Assembly (NCBI GenBank): GCA_050246435.1
Contig: JBFWWB010000001.1
Location: 7,913 to 71,912, forward strand
Direction of reading: 5' to 3'
Length of the DNA: 64,000 bases
Origin: JAKFWI01 sp050246435
Lineage (GTDB): Bacteria > Pseudomonadota > Alphaproteobacteria > Caulobacterales > Aquidulcibacteraceae
The translations under genes and the position numbers were made by a program. Below the pieces are notes generated by a model that did no database searches, was not told where the DNA came from, and worked only from the letters and a program-made list of their open reading frames with translations. Of the stretch, positions 25,038-32,894 are shown in pieces (position 1 is the first letter of the stretch; each line of letters starts with the position of its first letter).

Positions 25038-26978
25038 ATGTCTATCGATCTCTTTCGATCCTACAGCCAGGCCTTTGAGACGCGGCGTGAGACAGAAATG
25101 TCCCTCTCCGACTTCTTGCAAGGATGCCGCAAGGATCCGCTATTTTACGCCGGCCCCCACGAACGCCTGCTCGCCGCGATCGGCGAGCCGGAGATGGTGG
25201 ACACCTCCAAGGATTCCCGGCTCGGCCGCATCTTCATGAACCGCACGGTGCGGCTCTACAAAAGCTTCACCGAATTCTACGGCATGGAAGAAACGATCGA
25301 TCGAATCGTCGCCTTCTTCCGCCATGGCGCGCAGGGCCTCGAGGAGCGCAAGCAGATCCTCTATCAGCTGGGCCCGGTGGGCGGCGGCAAATCCTCCCTC
25401 GCCGAGCGCATCAAGCAGCTGATGGAGCAACAGCCCATCTATGTGCTGAAGGCGGGGGGCGAGATGTCTCCCATCTTCGAAAGCCCGCTGGTGCTGTTCG
25501 ATCCCGCGACGCACGGCCAGCGCCTGGAAGACGAATTCGGCATTCCGCGCCGCAAGCTCTCCGGCTTGATGAGCCCGTGGTGCGTGAAGCGGCTCGATGA
25601 GTTCGGCGGCGACATCACGCGTTTCACGGTTGCGAGGGTGAACCCCTCGCGGTTGCGCCAAATCGCCATCTCGAAGACCGAGCCGGGCGACGAGAACAAC
25701 CAGGACGTCTCCTCGCTCGTCGGCAAGGTCGACATCCGCAAGCTGGAGATGCACGCCCAGAACGACAGCGACGCTTATTCCTATTCCGGCGGCCTCAATC
25801 GTGCGAACCAGGGCGTGCTGGAATTCGTGGAAATGTTCAAAGCGCCGATCAAGATGCTGCATCCGCTGCTAACAGCGACGCAGGACGGCTCTTACGTCGG
25901 CACAGAGAATATCGGCGCCATCCCGTTCAACGGCATCGTGCTGGCGCACTCAAACGAAAGCGAATGGCAGAGCTTCAAGAACAACAAGAACAACGAGGCC
26001 TTCATCGACCGGATCTACGTGATCAAGGTTCCGTATTGCCTGCGCGTGCAGGAGGAGCGGAAAATCTACGAGAAGCTAGTGTCCACGTCGGAACTGGCGA
26101 GCGCGCCCTGCGCGCCCGCCACGCTCGACATGATGGCGCAATTCTCCGTGCTGACGCGGCTGAAGGCGCACGAGAATTCGAGCCTGTTCGCCAAGATGCG
26201 CGTCTACAACGGGGAAAGCCTCAAGGAGGTCGATCCGAAGGCGCGCACGATGCAGGAATACAAGGACGTCGCCGGCGTCGATGAGGGGATGGACGGCACG
26301 TCCACCCGATTCGCCTTCAAAACCTTGGCGGCCACGTTCAATTTCGACACCCAAGAGGTGGCGGCCGATCCGGTGCAGCTCATGTATGTGCTGGAACAGG
26401 CGATCCGGCGCGAGCAATACCCGCCCGACACCGAGAAGCAGTATCTGGAATTCATCAAGGCCGAACTGGCGCCGCGCTTCGCGGAATTCATCGGGCACGA
26501 AATCCAGAAGGCCTATCTCGAAAGCTATTCGGACTATGGGCAGAACCTGTTCGATCGCTACGTCGATTACGCCGACGCCTGGATCGAGGATCAGGATTTC
26601 AAGGATCCCGACACCGGCCAGCTCTTGAACCGCGAACTCCTCAACCAGGAGCTTTCGAAGATCGAGAAACCGGCCGGCATCGCCAACCCGAAGGATTTCC
26701 GCAACGAAGTGGTGAAGTTCACCTTGCGCGCGCGGGCCTCCCACGGCGGGCGCAATCCCTCCTGGACGTCGTACGAGAAAATCCGCGAAGTGATCGAGCG
26801 GCGCATGTTCTCCCAGGTGGAGGATCTGCTGCCGGTGATCTCGTTCGGCTCCAAGAAGGACTCGGAGACCGAGAAGAAGCATAGCGAGTTCGTTGATCGG
26901 ATGATGGACCGCGGATACACCGAACGGCAGGTCCGCCGGCTCGTCGAGTGGTACATGCGGGTCAAGCAAGCGGGATAG
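25038..26978 (+). CDS. prkA: PrkA family serine protein kinase (YeaG)
   Basis: 646 residues, the usual size. The N-terminal AAA module has the P-loop GPVGGGKSS (residues 112-120), and the C-terminal PrkA domain follows. YeaG/PrkA is a cytosolic Ser/Thr kinase or AAA ATPase linked to nitrogen starvation, stationary phase and sporulation-like states; its targets are poorly defined. It leads a run with yeaH (21 bases on) and spoVR (overlapping), a gene set conserved in many proteobacteria. Confidence 0.95.
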   Translation: MSIDLFRSYSQAFETRRETEMSLSDFLQGCRKDPLFYAGPHERLLAAIGEPEMVDTSKDSRLGRIFMNRTVRLYKSFTEFYGMEETIDRIVAFFRHGAQGLEERKQILYQLGPVGGGKSSLAERIKQLMEQQPIYVLKAGGEMSPIFESPLVLFDPATHGQRLEDEFGIPRRKLSGLMSPWCVKRLDEFGGDITRFTVARVNPSRLRQIAISKTEPGDENNQDVSSLVGKVDIRKLEMHAQNDSDAYSYSGGLNRANQGVLEFVEMFKAPIKMLHPLLTATQDGSYVGTENIGAIPFNGIVLAHSNESEWQSFKNNKNNEAFIDRIYVIKVPYCLRVQEERKIYEKLVSTSELASAPCAPATLDMMAQFSVLTRLKAHENSSLFAKMRVYNGESLKEVDPKARTMQEYKDVAGVDEGMDGTSTRFAFKTLAATFNFDTQEVAADPVQLMYVLEQAIRREQYPPDTEKQYLEFIKAELAPRFAEFIGHEIQKAYLESYSDYGQNLFDRYVDYADAWIEDQDFKDPDTGQLLNRELLNQELSKIEKPAGIANPKDFRNEVVKFTLRARASHGGRNPSWTSYEKIREVIERRMFSQVEDLLPVISFGSKKDSETEKKHSEFVDRMMDRGYTERQVRRLVEWYMRVKQAG

Positions 26979-26999
26979 AACAAGGCAGGCTGGCGGCTC

Positions 27000-28298
27000 A
27001 TGCACATCATCGACCGGCGGCTGAATCCCGGGGGCAAAAGCCTCGGCAACAAGCAGCGTTTCGTCCGCCGAGCCCGGGCTGCGGTGCGCAAGGCCGTTCG
27101 CGAGGCCACGCGCGGGCGCGGCATCAAGGAGATCGACCAGGGCGGCGAGATCGTCATCCCCGCGGAAGACGTGCACGAACCGACGTTCCATCATTCCGGC
27201 CAGGGCGGCTCGCGCGATTACGTGCTGCCCGGCAACAAGCAATACATCTCCGGCGATACGATCGCGCGCCCGCAGGGTGGCGGCGGGGGCGGCGCCAACG
27301 CCAGCACCGATGGCGGCGGCGAGGATGAATTCCGCTTTGTGTTGAACCAGGAGGAATTCCTGGATCTGTTCATGGAGGATCTCGAGCTTCCCGATCTCGC
27401 CAAGCGCCAAATCAAGGGTGTTTCGACGCCGCAATGGCGCCGCGCAGGCTATCGCGCCTACGGCACGCCCTCGAACATCGCCATCCCGCGCACCTTGCGT
27501 AATTCCTTGCAGCGGCGCATCGCGCTGCGCCGGCCGGGCGGCCGCTCGATCGAGGTGCTGACTGCCGAGATCGAGGCGCTGGAGAAGGAAGGCGGCGATC
27601 CCGAAAAGCTCGCGGCGCTGCGTGCGGAGCTGGAAGGCTTGAAGCGGCGCGCCGCAGTGATCCCCTATATCGATCCGCTCGACGTGCGCTATCGCCGATA
27701 CGAGGCGACGCCGCGGCCCATCGCGCAGGCGGTGATGTTCTGCCTGATGGACGTTTCCGGCTCGATGGACGAGCACATGAAGGATCTCGCCAAGCGGTTC
27801 TTCAGCCTGCTCTATCTGTTCCTCAAGCGCCGCTACGAGCATGTCGAGGTGGTGTTCATCCGCCACACGCACCTGGCGCAAGAAGTCGACGAAGACACTT
27901 TCTTCTACAGCCGCGAAAGCGGCGGCACGATCGTTTCCACTGCACTCGAAGAAATGGCGCGCATCGTGCACGACCGGTTCCCGGTGAATGATTGGAACAT
28001 TTACGGGGCGCAAAGCTCGGACGGGGACAATCATCCCGGCGACAATCCAAAGACGATCTCGCTGCTGCGCGAGGTGATCCTGCCGATGTGCCAGTATTAC
28101 GCTTATCTCGAGGTGGGCGGGGAAACCCTGCACTCCCCGATGCCTTCCTCCGAGCGCGCCACCAATCTTTGGCGCGCGTATGAACTGGTGATGGGCGATC
28201 ATGTGCCCTTGGCGATGCGCAAGGTGTCGCACCGGCGTGAAATCTATCCTGTGTTCAGGGAATTGTTCAGCAGCGGCGCGCAGGCGGAGACGGCGTGA
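27000..28298 (+). CDS. yeaH: YeaH/YhbH family vWA-like protein
   Basis: 432 residues. The N-terminal region is basic (IDRRLNPGGKSLGNKQRF), with a Gly-rich linker near residues 80-105. The C-terminal half is a von Willebrand A-type fold with the metal site CLMDVSGSMDEHM. YeaH works with the PrkA kinase in stress survival in E. coli; the mechanism is not known. It starts 21 bases after prkA, and its TGA shares one base with the spoVR ATG. An overlapping frame at 26948-27328 is a shadow. Confidence 0.94.
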   Translation: MHIIDRRLNPGGKSLGNKQRFVRRARAAVRKAVREATRGRGIKEIDQGGEIVIPAEDVHEPTFHHSGQGGSRDYVLPGNKQYISGDTIARPQGGGGGGANASTDGGGEDEFRFVLNQEEFLDLFMEDLELPDLAKRQIKGVSTPQWRRAGYRAYGTPSNIAIPRTLRNSLQRRIALRRPGGRSIEVLTAEIEALEKEGGDPEKLAALRAELEGLKRRAAVIPYIDPLDVRYRRYEATPRPIAQAVMFCLMDVSGSMDEHMKDLAKRFFSLLYLFLKRRYEHVEVVFIRHTHLAQEVDEDTFFYSRESGGTIVSTALEEMARIVHDRFPVNDWNIYGAQSSDGDNHPGDNPKTISLLREVILPMCQYYAYLEVGGETLHSPMPSSERATNLWRAYELVMGDHVPLAMRKVSHRREIYPVFRELFSSGAQAETA

Positions 28299-29848
28299 TG
28301 GATCAGCTCGTGACGCCCCGCCTGCTCTATACTGGTGCGGATTGGGATTTTGACGTGATCGGCCGCGTCTATGAGGCGGTGGAGGAGATCGCGCGCGAAG
28401 AGCTGAAGCTCGACGTTTACCCCAACCAAATCGAGGTGATCACCGCCGAGCAGATGCTCGACGCCTACGCCTCCACGGGCATGCCGCTGTTCTACAATCA
28501 CTGGAGCTTCGGCAAGCATTTCGCGCGCAACGAGGCGATGTACCGCAAGGGCTATCAGGGGCTGGCGTACGAAATCGTCATCAACTCCAACCCGTGCCTC
28601 GTCTACATCATGGAAGAAAACACGATCACGATGCAGACGCTCGTGATTGCACATGCGGGCTTCGGCCATAATCACTTTTTCAAGCACAACCACGTCTTCC
28701 GGCAATGGACGGACGCGGAAGGCATCCTCGACTATCTGGCCTTCGCGAAGAATTACATTGCGCACTGCGAAGAGCGCTACGGCCACCAGGAGGTGGAGCG
28801 CCTGCTCGACGCCGCCCACGCGCTGATGAGCCACGGCGTGCACCGCTCCCCGCGCAAGCGCCCGATGGATCTGCGCTCGGAAGAGCGCCGCGAGCAGGAG
28901 CGCCGCGATCACGGCGAGCGGCTGTTCAACGATCTGTGGCGCACCGTACCGGGCGACCGGCCCGGCCTGTCGCAGCAGCGCAGCTCCGCGGAACGCCGCC
29001 GTGCGCTGCTGGGCCTGCCGGAAGAAAACCTGCTCTACTTCCTGGAGAAGACCGCCCCGCGCCTAAAGCCCTGGCACCGCGAATTGCTGCGCATCGTACG
29101 CCATATCGCCCAATATTTTTATCCTCAGCGGCAAACGAAGCTGATGAACGAAGGCTGCGCGACTTTCGTGCATCATCGCATCATGACGCGCCTGCACGAG
29201 AAGGGCCTGATCGACGACGGCGCCTTCCTCGAATTCCTGCAGTCGCACACCAATGTCGTGACGCAGCCCGACTATGACGACCGGCGCTATAACGGCATCA
29301 ACCCCTACGCGCTCGGCTTCGCGATGATGACCGACATCGAGCGCATCTGCCTCAACCCCACTGACGAGGACCGCGCCTGGTTCCCGGACATCGCCGGCAA
29401 TGGCGACGGCTACGGCACCTTGAAGGACATCTGGGCGAATTACCGCGACGAAAGCTTCGTGCTGCAGTTCCTATCGCCCGCCGTGATCCGGCATTTCGGC
29501 CTGTTCCACATCGCCGACCGCGAAGAGGCCGAGGAGTTGCGCGTTTCCGATATCCATGACGAGCGCGGCTATCGCGGCGTGCGCCGCGCGCTCTCGCGCC
29601 AATACGATCTCTCGCGCGTCGATCCCGATATCAACATTGTCGACGTCGACCTCGCGGGCGACCGCCGTCTCGATGTGCAGCACCGCGCGCTCGACGGCGT
29701 GGTGCTGGCCGAGGCGGACGCCAAGCGCGTGCTGCACTATCTCACCGAACTCTGGGGCTACGACGTGCGCCTCACCGAGATCGACGCGGAGACGGAAAAC
29801 GTGCTGGCGCGCTACGAGGCGCAGCCCAGCCGGCCATTCGGCGGCTAA
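28298..29848 (+). CDS. spoVR: SpoVR family protein
   Basis: 516 residues with the family signatures FYNHWSFGKHF near the N-terminus, HAGFGHNHFFKHN, and MNEGCATFVHHRIM, a His/Glu-rich pattern that looks metal-binding. SpoVR is needed for spore cortex formation in Bacillus; in proteobacteria it accompanies PrkA and YeaH in stress operons with unknown activity. The ATG at 28298 overlaps the yeaH stop by one base; GTG 28295 adds only one residue. Confidence 0.95.
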   Translation: MDQLVTPRLLYTGADWDFDVIGRVYEAVEEIAREELKLDVYPNQIEVITAEQMLDAYASTGMPLFYNHWSFGKHFARNEAMYRKGYQGLAYEIVINSNPCLVYIMEENTITMQTLVIAHAGFGHNHFFKHNHVFRQWTDAEGILDYLAFAKNYIAHCEERYGHQEVERLLDAAHALMSHGVHRSPRKRPMDLRSEERREQERRDHGERLFNDLWRTVPGDRPGLSQQRSSAERRRALLGLPEENLLYFLEKTAPRLKPWHRELLRIVRHIAQYFYPQRQTKLMNEGCATFVHHRIMTRLHEKGLIDDGAFLEFLQSHTNVVTQPDYDDRRYNGINPYALGFAMMTDIERICLNPTDEDRAWFPDIAGNGDGYGTLKDIWANYRDESFVLQFLSPAVIRHFGLFHIADREEAEELRVSDIHDERGYRGVRRALSRQYDLSRVDPDINIVDVDLAGDRRLDVQHRALDGVVLAEADAKRVLHYLTELWGYDVRLTEIDAETENVLARYEAQPSRPFGG

Positions 29849-29855
29849 AGCCCCG

Positions 29856-30599
29856 ATGTCGCGCGAAGCGCTCGCCGCCGCCATCGGGCTGGCGCGCAAT
29901 GTCGTTGTCTTCACCGGCGCCGGAGCCTCCACGGAATCCGGCATCCCGGATTTCCGCAGCCCCGGCGGCGTCTGGTCGCGGATGAGGCCGATTACATTCC
30001 AGGAATTCACCGGCGATGAAAGCAAGCGCCGCGAAGCCTGGACGCGCGCCTTCACCGGCGCCGCCGGCTGGACCGGCGCCAAGCCCAACACGGGGCATTA
30101 CGCCGTGGCCCGCCTTGTCGCGCAGGGCAAGGTTTCCGCGGTCATCACCCAGAATGTCGACAATCTGCACCAGGATTCCGGCATCCCGGCGAGCCAAGTG
30201 ATCGAGCTGCACGGCAACGCCAGCTACGCCACATGCCTCGCCTGCGGCCTGCGCCACGAATTGGAGGAGTTTCGCGCCGCGTTCACTGAGCGCGGCGAAC
30301 TGCCCGCCTGCCGGGCTTGCGGCGGCATGGTGAAAACCGCGACGATCTCGTTCGGCCAGCCGATGCCGGAAGAAGCGATGCGCCGCGCGGCGGAAGCGAC
30401 CTACGAGGCCGATCTCTTCCTCGTGCTCGGCTCGTCGCTGGTGGTGTATCCCGCGGCCGCTTTGCCGGCGGCGGCGAAGCGCAACGGTTCGGTCCTGGCG
30501 ATCGTCAACCGCGAACCCACCGATCTCGACGGCATGGCCGATATCGTGCTGCGCGAAAGCATCGGCGAGGTGATGCGCTTCATCGTGCCCGGGAATTAG
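29856..30599 (+). CDS. Sir2 family NAD-dependent protein deacylase
   Basis: A 247-residue sirtuin. The NAD site is FTGAGASTESGIPDFR, followed by TQNVDNLHQDSG, the catalytic His119 in IELHGN, and the zinc ligands C127, C130, C152 and C155 (CLAC...CRAC). It removes acyl groups from lysines using NAD. The start lies only seven bases after the spoVR stop, so it is very likely the fourth gene of the prkA operon, an uncommon arrangement. Desuccinylase versus deacetylase specificity is not clear from the residues I can see. Confidence 0.92.
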   Translation: MSREALAAAIGLARNVVVFTGAGASTESGIPDFRSPGGVWSRMRPITFQEFTGDESKRREAWTRAFTGAAGWTGAKPNTGHYAVARLVAQGKVSAVITQNVDNLHQDSGIPASQVIELHGNASYATCLACGLRHELEEFRAAFTERGELPACRACGGMVKTATISFGQPMPEEAMRRAAEATYEADLFLVLGSSLVVYPAAALPAAAKRNGSVLAIVNREPTDLDGMADIVLRESIGEVMRFIVPGN

Positions 30600-30604
30600 C
30601 GCAT

Positions 30605-31558
30605 TCAGGCGGCGGGTTTGCTCGTCAGCGCGACGAAGACGTCTTCCAGATCGGGCGTTTGCACCGTCAGATCCTTGATGCCGACGCCGGCGCCGCGCAC
30701 GCGGTCCAGCACCTGCTCCACGGTTTGCTCGCCGACGCGATAGACGATCGCCAGGCCGCCGTCCGGGCGGATATTGGTTTCCAGTCCGCCCAGCGCGATT
30801 GGCGCGGTCTCGAACGGCGTCTCGCCATGGATCACTAAGGTGCGGTGGTCCAAGCGCTGCAGAATCTGCGCTGTAGGTTCGCAGGCGACGACCTGGCCGT
30901 GATTGAAGATCGCAATCGTATCGCAGAGGTCTTGCGCCTCCTCGAGATAATGCGTCGTCAGCACGATGGTGACGCCGCTAGCGTGCAGTTCGCGGACATA
31001 TTCCCAAAGCGAACGGCGCAGCTCGACATCGACGCCGGCGGTCGGTTCGTCGAGCACGACGACGGGCGGATTGTGCACCAGCGCCTTGGCCACCAGCAGG
31101 CGGCGCTTCATCCCGCCCGACAAGGAGCGCTGATAGGCGCGGTATTTATCGCCGAGGCCGACAGCGCGCAAAATCTCCATTGTGCGCCGCTCGTTCTTCG
31201 GCACGCCGTAGAAACCCGCGATCTGCTCCATCGTTTCGTACGGTGTGAAGAACGGATCGGAGACGATCTCTTGCGGCACGATGCCGATCGCGCCCTTGGC
31301 TTCGCGCCCGTGCGTGTCGATGTCGTAGCCCCAGATGCGCGCGCTTCCGCCCGTCTTCAGCACGAGGCCGGCGAGGATGTTGATGAAAGTGGATTTGCCG
31401 GCGCCGTTCGGCCCCAGCAGGCCAAAGAACGAACCGCGCGGAATCGCCAGATCGACGCCTTTCAGCGCATGCACAGGCGGCGTACGGCTGTCGCCGCGAT
31501 AGGTTTTCTCAAGGCCGCGGGCCTCGATCGCGAAATCGGGAAGCGTTTCAGCGCGCAT
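30605..31558 (-). CDS. ABC transporter ATP-binding protein
   Basis: 317 residues. Walker A is GLLGPNGAGKST, the ABC signature is RSLSGGMKRRL, Walker B is PVVVLDEPTAG, and the switch His lies in LTTHYLEEAQDLCD. The sequence and C-terminal extension fit exporters of the ABC-2/NodI/CcmA type, which pump drugs, lipids or polysaccharides with a separate permease. No permease gene is adjacent on either side; the convergent sirtuin ends six bases away. ATG 31558 is preferred over an upstream start at 31600. Confidence 0.9.
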   Translation of the reverse strand: MRAETLPDFAIEARGLEKTYRGDSRTPPVHALKGVDLAIPRGSFFGLLGPNGAGKSTFINILAGLVLKTGGSARIWGYDIDTHGREAKGAIGIVPQEIVSDPFFTPYETMEQIAGFYGVPKNERRTMEILRAVGLGDKYRAYQRSLSGGMKRRLLVAKALVHNPPVVVLDEPTAGVDVELRRSLWEYVRELHASGVTIVLTTHYLEEAQDLCDTIAIFNHGQVVACEPTAQILQRLDHRTLVIHGETPFETAPIALGGLETNIRPDGGLAIVYRVGEQTVEQVLDRVRGAGVGIKDLTVQTPDLEDVFVALTSKPAA

Positions 31559-31664
31559 GGGATGCCGAATTCTGGATGAAGGGGCTGCGCCGATTGACAC
31601 CCGCCGGGCGCGGCCTCTAGGCAGGCCCTCTTAGTCCCTCCCTCTCCGCGAAGCAAACCACCCG

Positions 31665-31868
31665 ATGCCGCACCATCCCGAGGAACGCCCTGCGCCGCCC
31701 GAAATCATCGAGACGGCCTCCCGCCGCGTCTCGTGCGACGGTGGCGGCGGCGCGCTGGGCCACCCGCGCATCTACATGGAGATGGGCGACGAGACGTTCG
31801 TCGAATGCAGCTATTGCGACCGGCGCTTCGTGCTGAAGGCCGGCGCCGAGGCCCAAGGCGGCCACTAG
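31665..31868 (+). CDS. CHCC zinc-finger protein (NDUFS6-like)
   Basis: 67 residues with the zinc-finger pattern of the small bacterial homologues of the complex I subunit NDUFS6: VSCDGGGGALGHPRIYMEM, then VECSYCDRRFVL (Cys, His, Cys, Cys). In alphaproteobacteria such proteins are common accessories of NADH dehydrogenase, binding one zinc. It is divergent from the ABC ATPase gene; no complex I gene lies in the window. Confidence 0.85.
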   Translation: MPHHPEERPAPPEIIETASRRVSCDGGGGALGHPRIYMEMGDETFVECSYCDRRFVLKAGAEAQGGH

Positions 31869-32018
31869 CGCGCCGGTGCGAACGCCCAGCCGCAGGCAAG
31901 CGCGTCCGAATGCGGCGAGCGGGATGAAACGGGAACGTGTAAAAGCGGCCCAGCCGGAAGCCAGTTGAAATCCGGAAACCGGCGCCAAGAAATATCAGGA
32001 AATATGCGGGGAGGCCCC

Positions 32019-32843
32019 ATGCCCAAGCGTCCAGAAGCCGCAACAGTCTTCCAACGCCTGCATCAGGGCTCCGAGGTGCTGATCCTCGCCAACACATGGG
32101 ACGCGGTCAGCGCGCGGGTGACGGCCGATCTCGGCGCCAAGGCCGTGGCCACCTCTAGCGCCGCGGTGGCGTGGGCGCATGGCTATGCCGATGTGCACCA
32201 CCTGCCCTTCCAGCGCCTGCTGACAACAGTGCAGGAGATCGCCCGCGTGGTGGACGCGCCGATCACGGTCGACATGGAAGGCGGCTACTCGAACGATCCC
32301 GCAGAGGTGGCGCGTAATGTGGCCGCCGTGATCGAGGCGGGCGCCGTGGGCATGAATCTGGAAGACGGGCCGGACCCTGTGGACCTGTGCTGCCGCAAGA
32401 TCGAAGCGGTGCGCGCCGCCGCGGACGCCGTCGGCGTGGATTTCTTCATCAATGCGCGGGTGGACGTGTATCTCTACAAGGTCGCCGAGGGCGACGCCGC
32501 GATCGCGGAATCCATCGCCCGCGGCAAGCGCTATATCGCGGCGGGGGCCAGCGGGGTGTTCCTGCCCGGTCCATCGGACGGGGCGATCCTCAAAGCGGTG
32601 GCCGCCGAGGTCGGCGCGCCGTTGAACGCCATGTCGCGCGCGGGGCTGCCCAACGCGGCCGCGCTGCAGAAGTTGGGCGTGCGCCGTCTCAGCGCCTCCG
32701 CCGACATGATCCACGCCGCGATGGCCGCCTTGCGCACGCAAGCCGCCGCCTGGCTGCGCGACGGCGATTCCGCCCCCCTGCTCGCGGCCGGCGCGCCCAA
32801 CACGAACTATAACGCGATTTTCCGCGCAGCCGGCGGCGGCTGA
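32019..32843 (+). CDS. isocitrate lyase / phosphoenolpyruvate mutase family protein
   Basis: A 274-residue TIM barrel of the PEP mutase/isocitrate lyase superfamily. The metal and substrate signature appears as ITVDMEGGYSNDPAEV and VGMNLEDGPDP, and VDFFINARVDVYL covers the later strands. It is too short for true isocitrate lyase and lacks the KKCGH lyase motif; members of this size include oxaloacetate decarboxylases and 2-methylisocitrate lyase-like enzymes, so the substrate is open. ATG 32019 follows GGGGAGG at 32008-32014. About 50 bases separate it from polA. Confidence 0.85.
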   Translation: MPKRPEAATVFQRLHQGSEVLILANTWDAVSARVTADLGAKAVATSSAAVAWAHGYADVHHLPFQRLLTTVQEIARVVDAPITVDMEGGYSNDPAEVARNVAAVIEAGAVGMNLEDGPDPVDLCCRKIEAVRAAADAVGVDFFINARVDVYLYKVAEGDAAIAESIARGKRYIAAGASGVFLPGPSDGAILKAVAAEVGAPLNAMSRAGLPNAAALQKLGVRRLSASADMIHAAMAALRTQAAAWLRDGDSAPLLAAGAPNTNYNAIFRAAGGG

Positions 32844-32894
32844 GACCCACAGGAACGGGTTCGACGCACGGACGTGCAGCGTTTATCTAGGCGC

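Noticed and set aside
26076..28232. A 718-residue minus-strand frame opposite prkA and yeaH
   Set aside because: It is antisense to two well-conserved genes and has typical shadow composition.
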